Numbered from the stretch's first letter, positions 44,431 through 55,262 are shown. The stretch is 64,000 nt of DNA from Athripsodes cinereus (GCA_947579605.1 OX388314.1:5208001-5272000), one strand, 5' to 3'. The notes: generated by a model from the sequence alone, not told the origin. Numbers and translations are program-made.

Positions 44431-45081
44431 CTCTCGCCTTGCTGTCGACGACTTTTGTCTTTTGTCGGATGATTTCATTTCTTTTTTATATTTCAAGATA
44501 ATACCTAGCACGCAGTACACACCTCAGTTTCCGTTTGTTTGCATGTGTCAGCGTCTTGTATAGGACCATCTTTATGGAACAGTTTAAAGGTAATACTCAT
44601 GATATTCATAGGAAGATTCAATAGATAAAGAGAAAGATGTGTGGAACCCCTTCCTTTTACAATAATCTCGAAAATTTGAAAGAAAGAGTGAAAGATTTTT
44701 TCTATTTCGAACATTTCTCTATTTCATTATATGTAATTGTACAGTTGAATAATGCTAAGTATGTATCTACTAGATATAGACCAGTTGGAGTGGCGTTTAG
44801 TCTAGCCAATTCAATGCCATATTGTGCCATAAATCATGGTACTTAGCAGATATTGGCGAATATTTCCGGAGGAGGTCGAGTTGTGGGTGTTTTGTATTGG
44901 GATGACCAGCCGGGTATATGATAATTATTTACATTTCGGTTTTATCTAGTTACGATAATAGTGTAGTCAAATTCACACTGTCTAGGGTTGTCTCTCTCTT
45001 TCCTGAATAATTGAGATTACATTTGTTTAGAATATATACTTATTTTTCTACTGTTCAACTGGATTTGGACACAACCTCACT

Positions 45082-45203
45082 AGCAAACTCCCCTTTCACG
45101 ACACTAGCGTTTAGTAGCTTACTGTGAAAGGTGTATAAGGTTGTATCTGGGTTTATAACAAAAAAAAACCCAGATACTGTATATCTTTTTTTAAAAAAAA
45201 AAA
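45082..45203 (+). repeat. SINE-B copy 6, 5'-truncated
   Basis: Begins at AGCAAACTCCCCTTTCACGA, without the tRNA-like head, and runs through GTGTATAAGGTTGTATCTGG to CCCAGATACTGTATATC and an A tail. The 5' truncation supports target-primed integration from the A tail. Confidence 0.8.
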
Positions 45204-45232
45204 CGTTATGATGAAAAAACCAACCAGGCGTA

Positions 45233-45590
45233 TCTCTAATTGAGAACCATATTATTTACACAAGGTAACATTTACACAACAACAGAAAAAATGAGAAAGG
45301 CGTCCCAATGCTTACGAATTGGCTCTAGGCTGGCTTAAGTAATCACTTTCGTCGTCCATCGACAACCGTTGGGACGCCTTTTTCACATCATTCGATTACA
45401 TTTTGTACAATGTAACATTACATCTCATGGAAGGGTAACGAAGGCATTCATTCAAATATTTCTTCGGAGAATGCTCCGAATTGTTGTCGAAAGATTTTTG
45501 TTTGACGATTGATGATTGAAGTTCGCATTCAGCTGTCTGTACGCCGCCAATCGAGATGTCCGATTGGTTTTGAAATTACATTCAATTGTA
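45233..45590. mobile_element. Compact inverted copy of the 17.2 kb family
   Basis: AATTGAGAACCAT, AAAATGAGAAAGGCGTCCCA and GGCTGGCTTAAGTAATCACT in one orientation are followed at 45365 by GTTGGGACGCCTTTTTCACA and at 45545 by CCAATCGAGATGTCCGATTG in the other. Both arms of the family lie almost back to back with very little interior. Confidence 0.55.
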
Positions 45591-45689
45591 TACATCGTGA
45601 ATTTCCCAGCAAAAAGTATGAGATTTGCACTCTTTTTTGTTAGTCCACAAACGTACTGAAAAAAGCGGGTGTTATTAAAATATCACAAA

Positions 45690-45745
45690 TGAGACATTTC
45701 ACATCTTTAATTCGGCGATGAGGTATGTCGCCCATCCTATTTTTT
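45690..45745 (+). repeat. Rep-A fragment
   Basis: GAGACATTTCACATCTTTAA, TTCGGCGATGAGGTATGTCG and CCCATCCTA match the family. Confidence 0.6.
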
Positions 45746-45792
45746 TTTTTATAATCTAAATGTCAAAATGATAATTGTGCAATGGAAATTTC

Positions 45793-46140
45793 TAAAAGAG
45801 CACTGTTTTTTCATCTTTAAGATTTCTGAAGATATGGGTAACCCTCTTTCACAACATACCTTCCTGAAATGACACCAGAGCCCTTAGACAAACACGCACT
45901 TGGCGTCGACTACAAACGAATTTTCGACAATAACTGCAACAATAACGCATAATTATATGGTACATGTAAGTAGATTGTCGAAAAGTTCGCCAGTAGTCGA
46001 TCGCTAAGTACGGTTTGTCTCCGGGCTCAGAGCGTAAGAAACGTCATGAAAAGAAGTAACTTGACTGACGTAGAAACGCTCTGAATGAAAGCAGAGGAGT
46101 TTTTGCCCATTGCTTCGGAGAGAAGCATTAAAGATATTCT
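45793..46140 (+). pseudogene. Degenerate LINE tail split by a small transposon
   Basis: AAAAGAGCACTGTTTTTTCA, CCCTCTTTCACAACATACCT (left) and GAAACGCTCTGAATGAA (right) align with 11470-11650. The alignment is interrupted by 147 bp at 45881-46027. Confidence 0.6.
45881..46027. mobile_element. 147 bp hairpin MITE inserted in a LINE tail
   Basis: CCCTTAGACAAAC at the left and GTTTGTCTCCGGG at the right are inverted with two mismatches. Inverted similarity continues through GTCGACTAC / GTAGTCGATCG and AATTTTCGACAATAA / ATTGTCGAAAAGTTC. CAGAG precedes and follows the insert. The LINE copy at 11.57 kb (ACATCAGAGCGCAGGG) shows the empty site. Confidence 0.65.
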
Positions 46141-46941
46141 CCTTCTTAACTCACTTCCGTCCACTCCTGGTCCGATCTAGAATCGTTTGCATCCTATTTT
46201 CACCAGAATAATCCACCAGGTCGTCCATTTATGCTAAAGGTAAACTTCTCATGCTTTGGTGTTTTAGTCATCGTTCTAAAAGATTTTTTGATTCAGACAA
46301 TAAGTCGACTTCGATGAACGTATCAGTACGTGGCCAGTCAATATGAAAAGTTGATTTATATTTGTAACACAGAATGATCAACCTGTTTACTTTATAGATC
46401 TAGTAAATCTACTGGTTAGTCTATTTATGTGCTGGTGTAGATGCTTGGATAGACGTTGATAAGGAAAATCCTTATTTATTGATAAGTTGCATGGACACCC
46501 CTTCATTGCTACAGTTTTTCAGAGTACAGAATGTAAACTATTTTTAATAATCTGGATTTAGTCATACAAATATACATACCTACCTACAAAGTATACACAT
46601 ACACAACACGCTGCTATTGATCTCAATCTATATACAATTATTAATATACATATAATCATTATTATTTTGCCGTAATCTGTGTTAATGACACTGAATGGTC
46701 AGTGTTAAGGGCACAGCAAGAATGTTAAAGCACCTACACAAATAAAAACAAGATCCGTAAACGTATCAGGGAAACGTTATTTTAAACACTTATATTAATT
46801 GTGATGTTCTGGTCCTGGTTTGTTTGCGTATATGTCAGAGAATTTATCAATTATCTAGTTCCACAGTTCAACAAGAAGAAATGTCTTATATTCGAAAAAA
46901 AATTGCCATTTTTGTAGTTTTGTTATATTTTTATATATCCC
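46141..46941. other. No supported feature
   Basis: AT-rich DNA with short chance frames. Confidence 0.4.
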
Positions 46942-47197
46942 GTGGAGCACCCGGTAAAGAATTGGTCTCCCACTCTTCTGCGTAAGTTTTCGAGTGTGCT
47001 GTAAAAGGCAGGTGTTCGAAAAAATTAAGACATTTTACATCTTGAATTCAGCGATGAGGTTTGCCACCCATCCTGAATGTCTTGATTTTATGTTGGCACG
47101 AAGAGGACAGTTTGCATGTTTCTTACATGCAGCTGATCTGCTGGCTACCCCACTTGTGGGATATGCCGTGATGGTATAGTAGTAGTAGTAGTAGTTA
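46942..47197 (+). repeat. Rep-A reference copy, full length with TAG tail
   Basis: This is the best sense-orientation copy. It starts at about CCGTGGAGCACCCGGTAAAG and continues through GAATTGGTCTCCCACTCTTC, AGTTTTCGAGTGTGCTGTAA, TTCAGCGATGAGGTTTGCCA, CCCATCCTGAATGTCTTG, GCTGATCTGCTGGCTACCCC and GTGGGATATGCCGTGATGGT to five TAG triplets. A 61-codon frame spans much of it. Other copies carry stops and shifts there, so I do not call a protein. Confidence 0.85.
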
Positions 47198-47617
47198 TAT
47201 TTTTTATATTATGCTTTAAGAACACAACAGAGAGTGAAATATACTATATAATAATCGCACTGTTGATGACAAACGTTGTCTCTGTTCCGTTCAAAATAAA
47301 ATAAAATAAAAAAATAAGAAATAAAAATATTTATTTGTGAAATTGACAATAGGTATATTATTTTTTTCCGGTAGTAAATATTAATTACATAAAGGGAACC
47401 GTGTTTTTTTTCATAGTTATTTGTTTGTGGAACTGTAAGAACTGCTTTGATTACGTGTATTAGTAATTAAATCAAATTAATCGAAATTTGCGACTTGGAT
47501 TTTGGAAATGGACAGTCGATAAATTTCTTATATGATAAGGTCTGTCAATATTCTTTTAGAACGAAGACCGGTATATCAAATGTGGAGCATAATGGGAGTG
47601 CTTGTGGGATATGTCAG

Positions 47618-47706
47618 TGTTAATTGGAAGCAGACAGTCCAAGATCGGACAACGTGGAGGGAGATGGAGGAAGTTTTCGACCAGGGGTTGAAGACAGTAA
47701 GTTAAA
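47618..47706 (+). pseudogene. LINE RT C-terminal tail
   Basis: The frame WKQTVQDRTTWREMEEVFDQ then GLKTVS and a stop is the QDRxxWRxxxEA(Y/F) closing motif. AAAAGAAGAAGAAAAA is the tail. Confidence 0.6.
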
Positions 47707-47986
47707 AGAAGAAGAAAAACGTGATTTTATTTAGATTTATATGTATGAAAAATATTTTTTTTATAGCCATAAATTGTTTACTGTAAACAGTTCATCATTT
47801 GAGCTTATTATGGACGGACTTATTAAATGTGTGTAAATTAATTTTTTCGCTATAATAGCAATCAAAAGGGATCAAATTTATTCATAAAACATTTCCAACA
47901 CATGTATATCAATAATAAATAATATTATATTATTTAATTAAAATGATTTTAAAAACACTGTATAAATTCCAAATTAAATTTATTCA

Positions 47987-48031
47987 CCTCAAACGTTTTC
48001 GCCAAGGCTTCTACTTGGCATCATCAGGAGG
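47987..48031 (-). ncRNA. Hammerhead-ribozyme-like motif, left arm
   Basis: Exact complement of the right-arm motif. CTGATGA lies at 48027-48021 and GAGG at 47990-47987 on the minus strand. Confidence 0.4.
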
Positions 48032-48154
48032 ACTAATTAGTTTAAGTTCATATGTAGTGAGTCTGTTTTCTATTATTTTTTTTCTATTTCTGTTTTCTAT
48101 TACGCCGTAGTAATAGAAAACAGACTCACTACATATGAACTTAAACTAATTAGT

Positions 48155-48199
48155 CCTCCTGATGATGCCAAGTAGAAGCCTTGGCGAAAACGTTTGAGG
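48155..48199 (+). ncRNA. Hammerhead-ribozyme-like motif, right arm
   Basis: C3-A9 equivalent CTGATGA at 48159-48165, stem II 48167-48172 with 48180-48185, GAAA at 48186-48189, stem I 48155-48158 with 48196-48199. Predicted cleavage would fall after T48195. The unpaired T at 48166 and a 3 bp stem III may prevent activity of a monomer. Confidence 0.4.
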
Positions 48200-48250
48200 T
48201 GAATAAATTTAATTTGGAATTTATACAGTGTTTTTAAAATCATTTTAATT

Positions 48251-49227
48251 ATAATGAATTTCCAAAGTGTTAACACAAAAAAATTTGATTTATTATATTA
48301 TTTATGTAACAATTAACAATGCATTGGTGTTGTTGCCCCACTAGGTATAATGCGCCTGTATTGGGGTACCTACCTTCCTTACCTTCCTTCAGTTTTTTAC
48401 TAAATTACTTTTGGACTCGACTTAAACTGCTGAATAAAGGCCTCCCTCGCAATGCTTTTAATGCTTTTCCATTCATATTATATTGATCTCTCTTCGCTTA
48501 ATAATTCATTAATGCTTAAATTTAAACAATGCAATTGTGAAGTATTCTATATAGCATTGAGTTAAAAACACCAGTTGATAAATAATTATTATATCATTCA
48601 GTAATAAAACACGTTAAGGACAAGGTTGCCATTATAACAAGATATTAACCAATAGGTACATTAAATAAATAAATAAATATTGTCAAATTCAAGGTGGGTA
48701 GGTACCTATTATACTTTACACAATGTGGTTAATTTGGTATGCGAGATCATTAGTGGTATTTGACAATATAGTCAAAACTAAAGGAATTTATAATAGCAAT
48801 AAAAGTCTGAACCTTTATAGGAAATTGCGCCGTTTTGCATCAAACGGGCCTGCTATTATTGAGTAGAACTTGAGGTGCAATTGTAGAATTTTATGGAGTA
48901 GAATTTGCAGATGTAGAATCACTCTTAATTAATCACAAATTACTGGTTCCGGGTGGATTTCCAGAAACACTCTGAATTGACGAATCGAGATTGTCAATAG
49001 TCTGATGTTCAGGTCTTGGTTTTTCATTTGAGAGGTTCGGGGTTCCAAAGGTCCCACTGATGTCTTAAACAATACTTTCATAGCACAAGATATTACTTGA
49101 CATGGGTGTGTTCAAAAGTTTTGGCCTGATTCGTATTTTGTAATCGAGTTTTTTCGGTTTTGGTTTTTTGGACTAGACGACGATGCATTGATTTTTTTAT
49201 TATAGATGTACTTTGATGGCTTGTTCG
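48251..49227. other. No supported feature
   Basis: AT-rich DNA. Neither strand shows a conserved motif. Confidence 0.4.
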
Positions 49228-49297
49228 GTAGTTCTAGTCAAAACACATTTTAGCGTTACGAAAACTTAACGCTAAAATATGTTTTGACTAGGTCTAC
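49228..49297. mobile_element. 70 bp miniature hairpin element
   Basis: GTAGTTCTAGTCAAAACACA, TTTTAGCGTTA is inverted at the right as TAACGCTAAAATATGTTTTG, ACTAGGTCTAC with a few mismatches and almost no loop. The end is shared with the MITE at 13994-14163. Confidence 0.6.
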
Positions 49298-49867
49298 TGG
49301 TATATACCATATGCAATACTTAAGTATAATTAGGTTATAGAGTGAACCAGCAAAATAATATTATTACTAATTTTGGAACATGTTTTTGAAAGAAAATTAA
49401 TACTTTGTTACTAGTCTATACCATATAGGTCAAAGTATTTATCGCAGTTTTCTTCGCATTTAAAATTCCAACTGGTTTCACAACAAACATTTACCGAATA
49501 ACACTTTATTGCAATTATTATTTAAATTCTTGATAAAATAATAATTTGATCTTGACATTCAACAATGCAATCGGGTTTATACTCGTATTGTGAAGGCAGC
49601 GCAACGTGTACAATGCTGAAATCGATAAACTGTAAATAAATTTATCAACTTATATAACGATTTTATTTACTTTACGGTAGGTATCAGTAAATGTTATGTT
49701 GCAGTGAATATAAACTATGGTCACCTGTAGCGGATAGTTACACCACCTACCCACAACAATTAATTTGTTTGAAAATTTTGAAATAAGAACATTTTTGGAT
49801 CATAACAAGAAAAAACAACACTGGAAATTTTTTCATAATAATTTATTTTTCATCACTCATCACATCA
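49298..49867. other. No supported feature
   Basis: AT-rich DNA, short chance frames only. Confidence 0.4.
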
Positions 49868-49995
49868 TCACTGTTTTATTTATTTATTCATTCTTTACTG
49901 TACATTGATTACATTAAAGGTATACATTCGTAAGTTAGATAAATCAATATACAGAGGGCGAGTTTATCGCAAAGGCGCGATCTCTTCCAACTAAG
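49868..49995 (-). repeat. CR1-like LINE 3' UTR, minus
   Basis: TTTATTTATTTATTCATTCT, TTACTGTACATTGATTACAT and GAGGGCGAGTTTATCGCAAA, GGCGCGATCTCTTCCAAC are the complement of the 3' end. This is the cleanest minus-strand copy. Confidence 0.65.
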
Positions 49996-50074
49996 CCACG
50001 TTTTTTAATTATCATGTAAAAATTGTAAATATTATAAGTTCAAATATATTTCTAAAAGAGTTTGTACTCAAAAA

Positions 50075-50215
50075 TCGACCAACCATCTAAATCACGCATT
50101 CTGAATGTCTTATTTTTCGAATGGCATGGAGAGGACAACCCACATATTTATTACATGCAACTGCAGACTAACTAGTCTATTAGCTCCCTCATTTGTTAGA
50201 GATGCTGTGATGGTA
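50075..50215 (+). repeat. Rep-A copy, 3' half
   Basis: ACCAACCATCTAAATCACGC, ATTCTGAATGTCTTATTTTT, CATGGAGAGGACAACCCACA and AGAGATGCTGTGATGGTATC match the family. Confidence 0.65.
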
Positions 50216-50224
50216 TCTTTCCCT

Positions 50225-50348
50225 CTCTTCGCCTTTTAATGGTTCTCTCAGTAACGCACGTCAGAAGCCAGCCTTCTCCATTCAGAGTGTCTCTATGCCA
50301 ATTGTGTCCCCCTTTGCCGCAACATTTCTAGCGCCTTGGTTGATGCCA
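50225..50348 (-). pseudogene. LINE RT C-terminal tail remnant
   Basis: The minus frame has RHSEWRRLASDV, the W that the 11434-11670 copy lacks, plus an upstream ALEMLRQRGTQLA segment. Stops elsewhere. Confidence 0.5.
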
Positions 50349-50727
50349 TAGGACCCAACTAGCCATTGGAACCATTGTGGACGGATGAATTGTTTATTGT
50401 CTTCTAACCCAACATCCGTCTCCTAACCCCTTCCTTTTATAGTTCCTGGCCCTTTTGGAGTGTTAAGTGTGTGGATTGTAGATTTTTGTTTTTCTTTTTG
50501 ATTTATGTAACGATTTTTTTTATTTTTTGTGTTATTGTTATTATCATTTTTGTTTGTGTTTAGTGTTAATGTGACGTGTTTAGATGGTAGAAATCACTAT
50601 AGGAACAGTGATAATCTCGCCACTGCAAATCATCACATTTTTTCTTATATAAACTGATTTCTTATATATCAACGATGATTTTGTTATGTGAATGTGAATG
50701 ATGATGTACAAGAGAATAAAATACTCA
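50349..50727. other. No supported feature
   Basis: The first part may be more of the LINE to its left in degraded form; the rest is T-rich. Confidence 0.35.
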
Positions 50728-51000
50728 TATGATTTTGATCTCTACTCTTTCTCTGACTTTAAGCCAGTGAAGATCTTTTAGAAGAGGAGCTATGTGAAAG
50801 GTTTTGTTGGCATTATAGATCAATCTAGGAGCTGCATTAAATGCAGACTGGAGACGATTCTGTCGACTTGCTGGCAATTCAATGTACACCCCATTACAAT
50901 AATCAAGTCTGGAAAGTACAAAGGTATATGGAGATAATAAAACAAAGTAATTAATTGTAATTGGTATTACAACCGTAACGTTTAAATCAATACCGTTTAA
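50728..51000 (-). pseudogene. CR1/L2/Jockey-like reverse-transcriptase thumb fragment
   Basis: The minus frame reads VLSRLDYCNGVYIELPASRQ, NRLQSAFNAAPRLIYNANKT, LLKDLHWLKVRERVEIKII. SRLDYCN, RLQxxxNAAxRL and LHWLPVRxRxxxK are conserved motifs just after the catalytic palm of these LINEs. Both ends are truncated, so it is an internal fragment and not a 3' end. Confidence 0.75.
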
Positions 51001-51554
51001 TCCGTTTACAACCATATTAATGAATTTGCATACTCTTGTTATATTATGTAGATAGATACATTTTATTCATATTATAACTCATTGTGTCTATAGACTTTTT
51101 CACATTCTTAATGTTTTTACGTCTTAAAATTCTACGCGTCGTGTTCGAGTTGGCAAGTAATCGTTTCTTTCAAATATTTGTAATATAAGTACGAAGTTGT
51201 ATTCGCAGAATTTGTATTTAGTATCTAACCACTTGTTTTTCCGGTGCATTTTTCAATCTCGTTTTTGTAACATTGTTCATAACAAATGCAACTTGAATAA
51301 TATTAGTCACTAGATTTTTATAGAGGTAAACATTTTTTTTGTCGTCTATGAAATGGCGCCAAGACAAAATAATTATCTATTATACTCGTATTGTGAATTT
51401 CGGTAGTTTATAATTATTATGTCAATAGAAATTTCTACAAATTCACAATATTTCGTCACCTATTACTTCAGCCATATTAAACTTGTGTCCGAATATAGAT
51501 CCAATTTCTGGATTTCCGTATCCCACACATATTCCATCATCCAGAACAGCATGG

Positions 51555-51865
51555 ATCGAAGCGCAAAAAGCGTTCAAAAATGTGACCAATCTAAAGAAAT
51601 CCATCTTCTGAAAACAAAAGATCGAATCCCACAAAGGTCAACCTATCAAACTATGGAGCGACTTTCGAACTGTCATGGAAATCCCTAAACTCACACTTCC
51701 ATCAGCTATAACTGCAGAAAAATTTAAATTAGCATTTGAAAATAAACTACAAGCCATATCGTCATCTCTTCCTCGCAAAATGACAGTCTCCTCATAGAGA
51801 CAAGAAACTGTGGAGCCACTTTTGCGAAATATGAAACTATGATTGAATTGGACCTATGAAGGACA
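51555..51865 (+). pseudogene. LINE ORF2 C-terminal remnant
   Basis: A plus frame reads AWIEAQKAFKNVTNLKKSIF and, after a stop, QPIKLWSDFRTVMEIPKLTL, PSAITAEKFKLAFENKL. The KLWxxF...LPxxxxAxxFxxxFxxK pattern resembles the C-terminal segment of a Jockey/CR1-type LINE. Several stops make it dead. Confidence 0.45.
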
Positions 51866-52015
51866 ATAAATAAAATAAATGAAATAAAAAAATAAATAAA
51901 ATAAATGAAATCAATAAAATAAATAAAGTAAAAAATAGATAAAATTAATAAAATCAATAAAATAAAAATTAAAAAAAAAATAAAACAAAAAAAATATGAT
52001 AAATAAATAAGACAA
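51866..52015 (+). repeat. Expanded AAATAAAT-type tail
   Basis: About 150 bp of imperfect AAATAAAATAAATGA units follows the LINE remnant directly. It looks like a retrotransposon tail that expanded. It creates a misleading minus-strand frame rich in I, F and L. Confidence 0.7.
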
Positions 52016-54110
52016 ATAAACTCTCTGTACCAAAATATCTTCGATAAAAGTATAACACGATAGTGATGATAATGTTTGAATATGTATATTTTAACAATTT
52101 TACAAGTCATTCACTCGTCTCAAAAACAATAGACCGTAGTTCAGTTTTCAATTTGTCTTCCAAGTTGAAGGAAAGATTGTTTCATTGCAATGCCTTGCCA
52201 GTTCAAGTATACCAAAAGTTCATTCATAAACTTGTTCGATTTGCCGTCCCAATTTGATTATTTGACTCAGCAAGACAAGATCAGCAATCTTAGGATTGAC
52301 GCAGCTGAGAGCAAATGTCTTCTTATAGCGATTTTAATATGGTGTGCTTAAAAATTAATATTCTTGTTTCGATTTTACCTTTGAACAAACCGTCTACGTG
52401 GTCGGTTATATCATTAAAATAAAGTGACATCATTTGAAACATTATTAAATTCTTGATATGTTCGTTTACCCGAATTGACAATTTCAATTTTTGAAATAAT
52501 TTAGTCAGTTTATAAATATATATTTATATATCCTTTATTCACATCTCTATCAGGCAGAATATAAGAATAGTTATTCCTAGAACAATCCTATGCACGAAGT
52601 TGTTAATAGGGTTTATAGGATCGAAAATCGGAGCATTCGGCATATCGCCCAGTAGCAAAAGTAGTTGGACAAAACACACCTAGCGAAAAGGATGAGTTAC
52701 GGATTAAAGTTCTCGTCCAGAATACTGCCAAATAAGGTTATGTTGTCTTTTCTAAGCTTTTATATGATAGTTTCGTGTCAGATTTAGAAACAGTCATTCC
52801 TTCTATAAAAAAAAACATTACATGGACATGTTTTTGAACACGAATATGTACTATGTACAAAAATATTACAGCGTTGGGGAAAGTCAAAATTTAAATGATC
52901 TAGAGTTTGTGTGTTCACAAAATTTAAATATGGAAAGTGAACCATATCCTTATAATTTTCACAATTCCTTAAGAAGTAAATACACCCGAAGGCAGAAGAA
53001 CTTTAGGCATCGGCTTTTGGATAAATAAAAAAATCTGATGTTACTAAAAGCTAGACCCGACTATCCATTATTTGCATAATATCAAAAGGCTTGAAGATTC
53101 ATTGTTTTGGGAGATCTACAAGAGCTGTTCGGTCATCGGAAGTGAGTATTTTTCAGGTGGGTATAAAAAGAATCCGAAATGCTACCTTTTATCTCTAGAT
53201 TTTTTCAGTTTGGTGATTTTTTGATTGAACAATGTGTGTTAACCAAAGCTAGTATGAATTATGTAAACTGACAAATCAATAAAACAACCAATTAAAATCA
53301 TAATGCTGCCTGTAAAATTCCATTTCAAAAAAATAATATAAATTATGAACAGGCACTGCCATAATATATTTCTTCATAAGCAGATGTATCGTAAAAATAT
53401 ATGGGTTATATAACAATTATTATTCGTATTATTATATTATAGTTGTAGGTATATGTATGTATAATAATGTAATCATATGATATCATAAGGGTCATTGATC
53501 TAACTTATTTTTTTTAATATCATTATGCTAATCGCTTTGTGGGCCTATCCCTATACGACAGTTTCATATCAGTAGACAAGTTTGTTGCGTAGATACTGAA
53601 ACATGTGGCTAATGTGACAATGTATAAAGTTCACAGTTTTATAAAGATGGAACGAGTTTTTTAATGAAATCATCACCCTATTTTATCTTTCAGGCATTTT
53701 CGAATATTCCTTACAAAAACATAGACCTTCCAATTGATGTCCCTTAAACTTCTGTCTTGAGCATTCGATATCATATTTACTCCTGCTGTTTGTCGTATAT
53801 CGTCTGACAACTGAACCTGTAATTCTTCTCCATTTTCTCAAGTCATTGTTATCTCTTGTCAAAGAAAATTGGAAGGTGTTTCGGTAGATCGGATGACAAA
53901 TTATTAAAAATTGGCTTAACTCTTGTTTAAGTATTCTAAGATGTTCTAGGCTAAAAATCACTTTACACTTAGGAATTGATACAATAATATATCAAGGTTA
54001 ATACCTAATGATATAAATTCAGGTTCAAAGAAAATGTGGTTTATGCAGAGCATCTAGTATGTGATTAAAACTAGGATTTGAAAAGAGAATTGGTAGAATT
54101 GGTGAGCGTA
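52016..54110. other. Long stretch without a supported gene
   Basis: A repeat fragment shared with 35.5 kb lies at 53078-53156 (AAAAGGCTTGAAGATTCATT, GAGCTGTTCGGTCATCGGAA). Frames at 52063-52257, 52822-53028 and 53683-53961 (minus) are short and lack recognisable domains. Confidence 0.4.
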
Positions 54111-54248
54111 CTATGGGAAGAGTGTATTTAAATCAGCACTAACCTATTCGTAAGTATTGGAACAGCTTTCCTGTTTCCTCCTAAAAGGAGTTTGCACAGT
54201 CTGTTGGTTGTGCGGATGAAGTGTTTCTTTAGTAATATTATTGTACAG

Positions 54249-54408
54249 CGAGTTCGTCGGTGGCCTTATGCTAATGAGGTATGTGGTTCAATCAAAGGTG
54301 CTGGAAACTCCCCTTTCAAGAATTAAAGTCTAAGCTTACTATGAAAAGTGTATAAGGCTGTATTTGGGTTTATAAGAAAAACCCAGATATATCTTTTTAT
54401 AAAAAAAA
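54249..54408 (+). repeat. SINE-B copy 7, strongly diverged
   Basis: GAGTTCGTCGGTGGCC, TGTGGTTCAATCAAAGGTGC, GGAAACTCCCCTTTCAAG, GTGTATAAGGCTGTATTTGG and CCCAGATATATC plus an A tail. Box B is damaged. Confidence 0.75.
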
Positions 54409-54984
54409 ATATTTATCGCTTTATAACATTGGCATGTTACTTTTTGAAGTTGAGGTAATAAATTGTGGGCAATATAGTAGTAGTGGTCACTAGTGAGAAC
54501 TGCGTATATTGTCCGTTGATATTAAAAATGTCGTCTGTCGGCCTTGAGAACATGTGCCAGTATTTTTTTTATATGAATTCTATTAGCTAATTTACTCCAC
54601 TGTTACAATATTAACATTAGCATATCCGCATTTTTATATTACAATATTCATTCCAACAGGTGGGCGGTTTGTGGTTTATTACTCAGTTGGGATATATGAC
54701 TGTACCCGTCATTATTCAGTGTGCTATGATATCTGCAAGATATTTAATATATAGATATGTCATCTCAACTCAAGGGCTCTGGAAGAAACTTATATAGGTG
54801 CAAGGGGCCTCCGATCGAAATAAAAAAAGAAAACAATCGTATATAATAATAATGTATGAGTATTCAATCTTCGAGGAGGCTGTAAAATAGATTATGACCA
54901 TTTATTTTTCATGTTAGTGTCCTGTAGATGGTAAATTCTCGTAAGCAATTTAGAAAACGACGCAGATGCATGAGTAGACTCTAG

Positions 54985-55110
54985 ACAAGATGCTCCAAAG
55001 ATAACTTCAAAAAGTGGCGTGCCTGCAATGGTAGACAGTCGTATCCAACAGAGAATTGTGGAAGTTCAGGAAGGAGGCCTCTGTCCAACACTGGACACAA
55101 GAAGAATGCT
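54985..55110 (+). pseudogene. LINE RT tail remnant
   Basis: NRELWKFRKEASVQHWTQEE resembles the DRxxWRxFxxEAYVQQWT closing motif, with one shift upstream. The GAAGAATG end may be the tail. Confidence 0.35.
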
Positions 55111-55194
55111 GAAGGCTCGGTAATTTTTTTTTATATAAGTCATAATTTTATATGGGAAATAATAATGAGCAATAAAAAACCATAACCTTTTATG

Positions 55195-55262
55195 TAATTG
55201 TTTTTTATCAATGTACAGTAAAGAATGAATAAATAAATAAATAAATAAATAAATTATTTTGT
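55195..55262 (+). repeat. CR1-like LINE 3' end fragment with AAAT tail
   Basis: TTTTATCAATGTACAGTAAA, GAATG and six AAAT/AATA units match the last part of the 57455-57605 copy. Confidence 0.5.

Larger units (their letters stand above)
47936..48250. mobile_element. Perfect palindrome (2 x 140 bp) with hammerhead-like motifs, Penelope-like candidate
   Basis: 47936-48075 and 48111-48250 are inverted copies without any difference that I can find, separated by 35 bp. Each arm carries CCTC-CTGATGA-T-GCCAAG-loop-CTTGGC-GAAA-ACGTTT-GAGG (plus strand 48155-48199, minus strand 48031-47987). CCTC pairs with GAGG (stem I), GCCAAG with CTTGGC (stem II), and AAC/GTT would be a minimal stem III. This order is that of hammerhead ribozymes reported in Penelope-like retroelements. 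The extra T after CTGATGA departs from the consensus core. No reverse transcriptase is present. Confidence 0.6.

Noticed and set aside
44330..44563. 77-codon plus-strand frame
   Set aside because: Its reverse strand carries the LINE RT tail; the plus frame is a shadow.
51724..52110. 128-codon minus-strand frame rich in I, F and L that looks like a membrane protein
   Set aside because: It is the complement of an AAATAAAT-type simple repeat at the end of a LINE remnant.
53683..53961. 92-codon minus-strand frame with some basic and cysteine residues
   Set aside because: No motif I can name and no support from context; might be an old LINE piece but the evidence is too weak.
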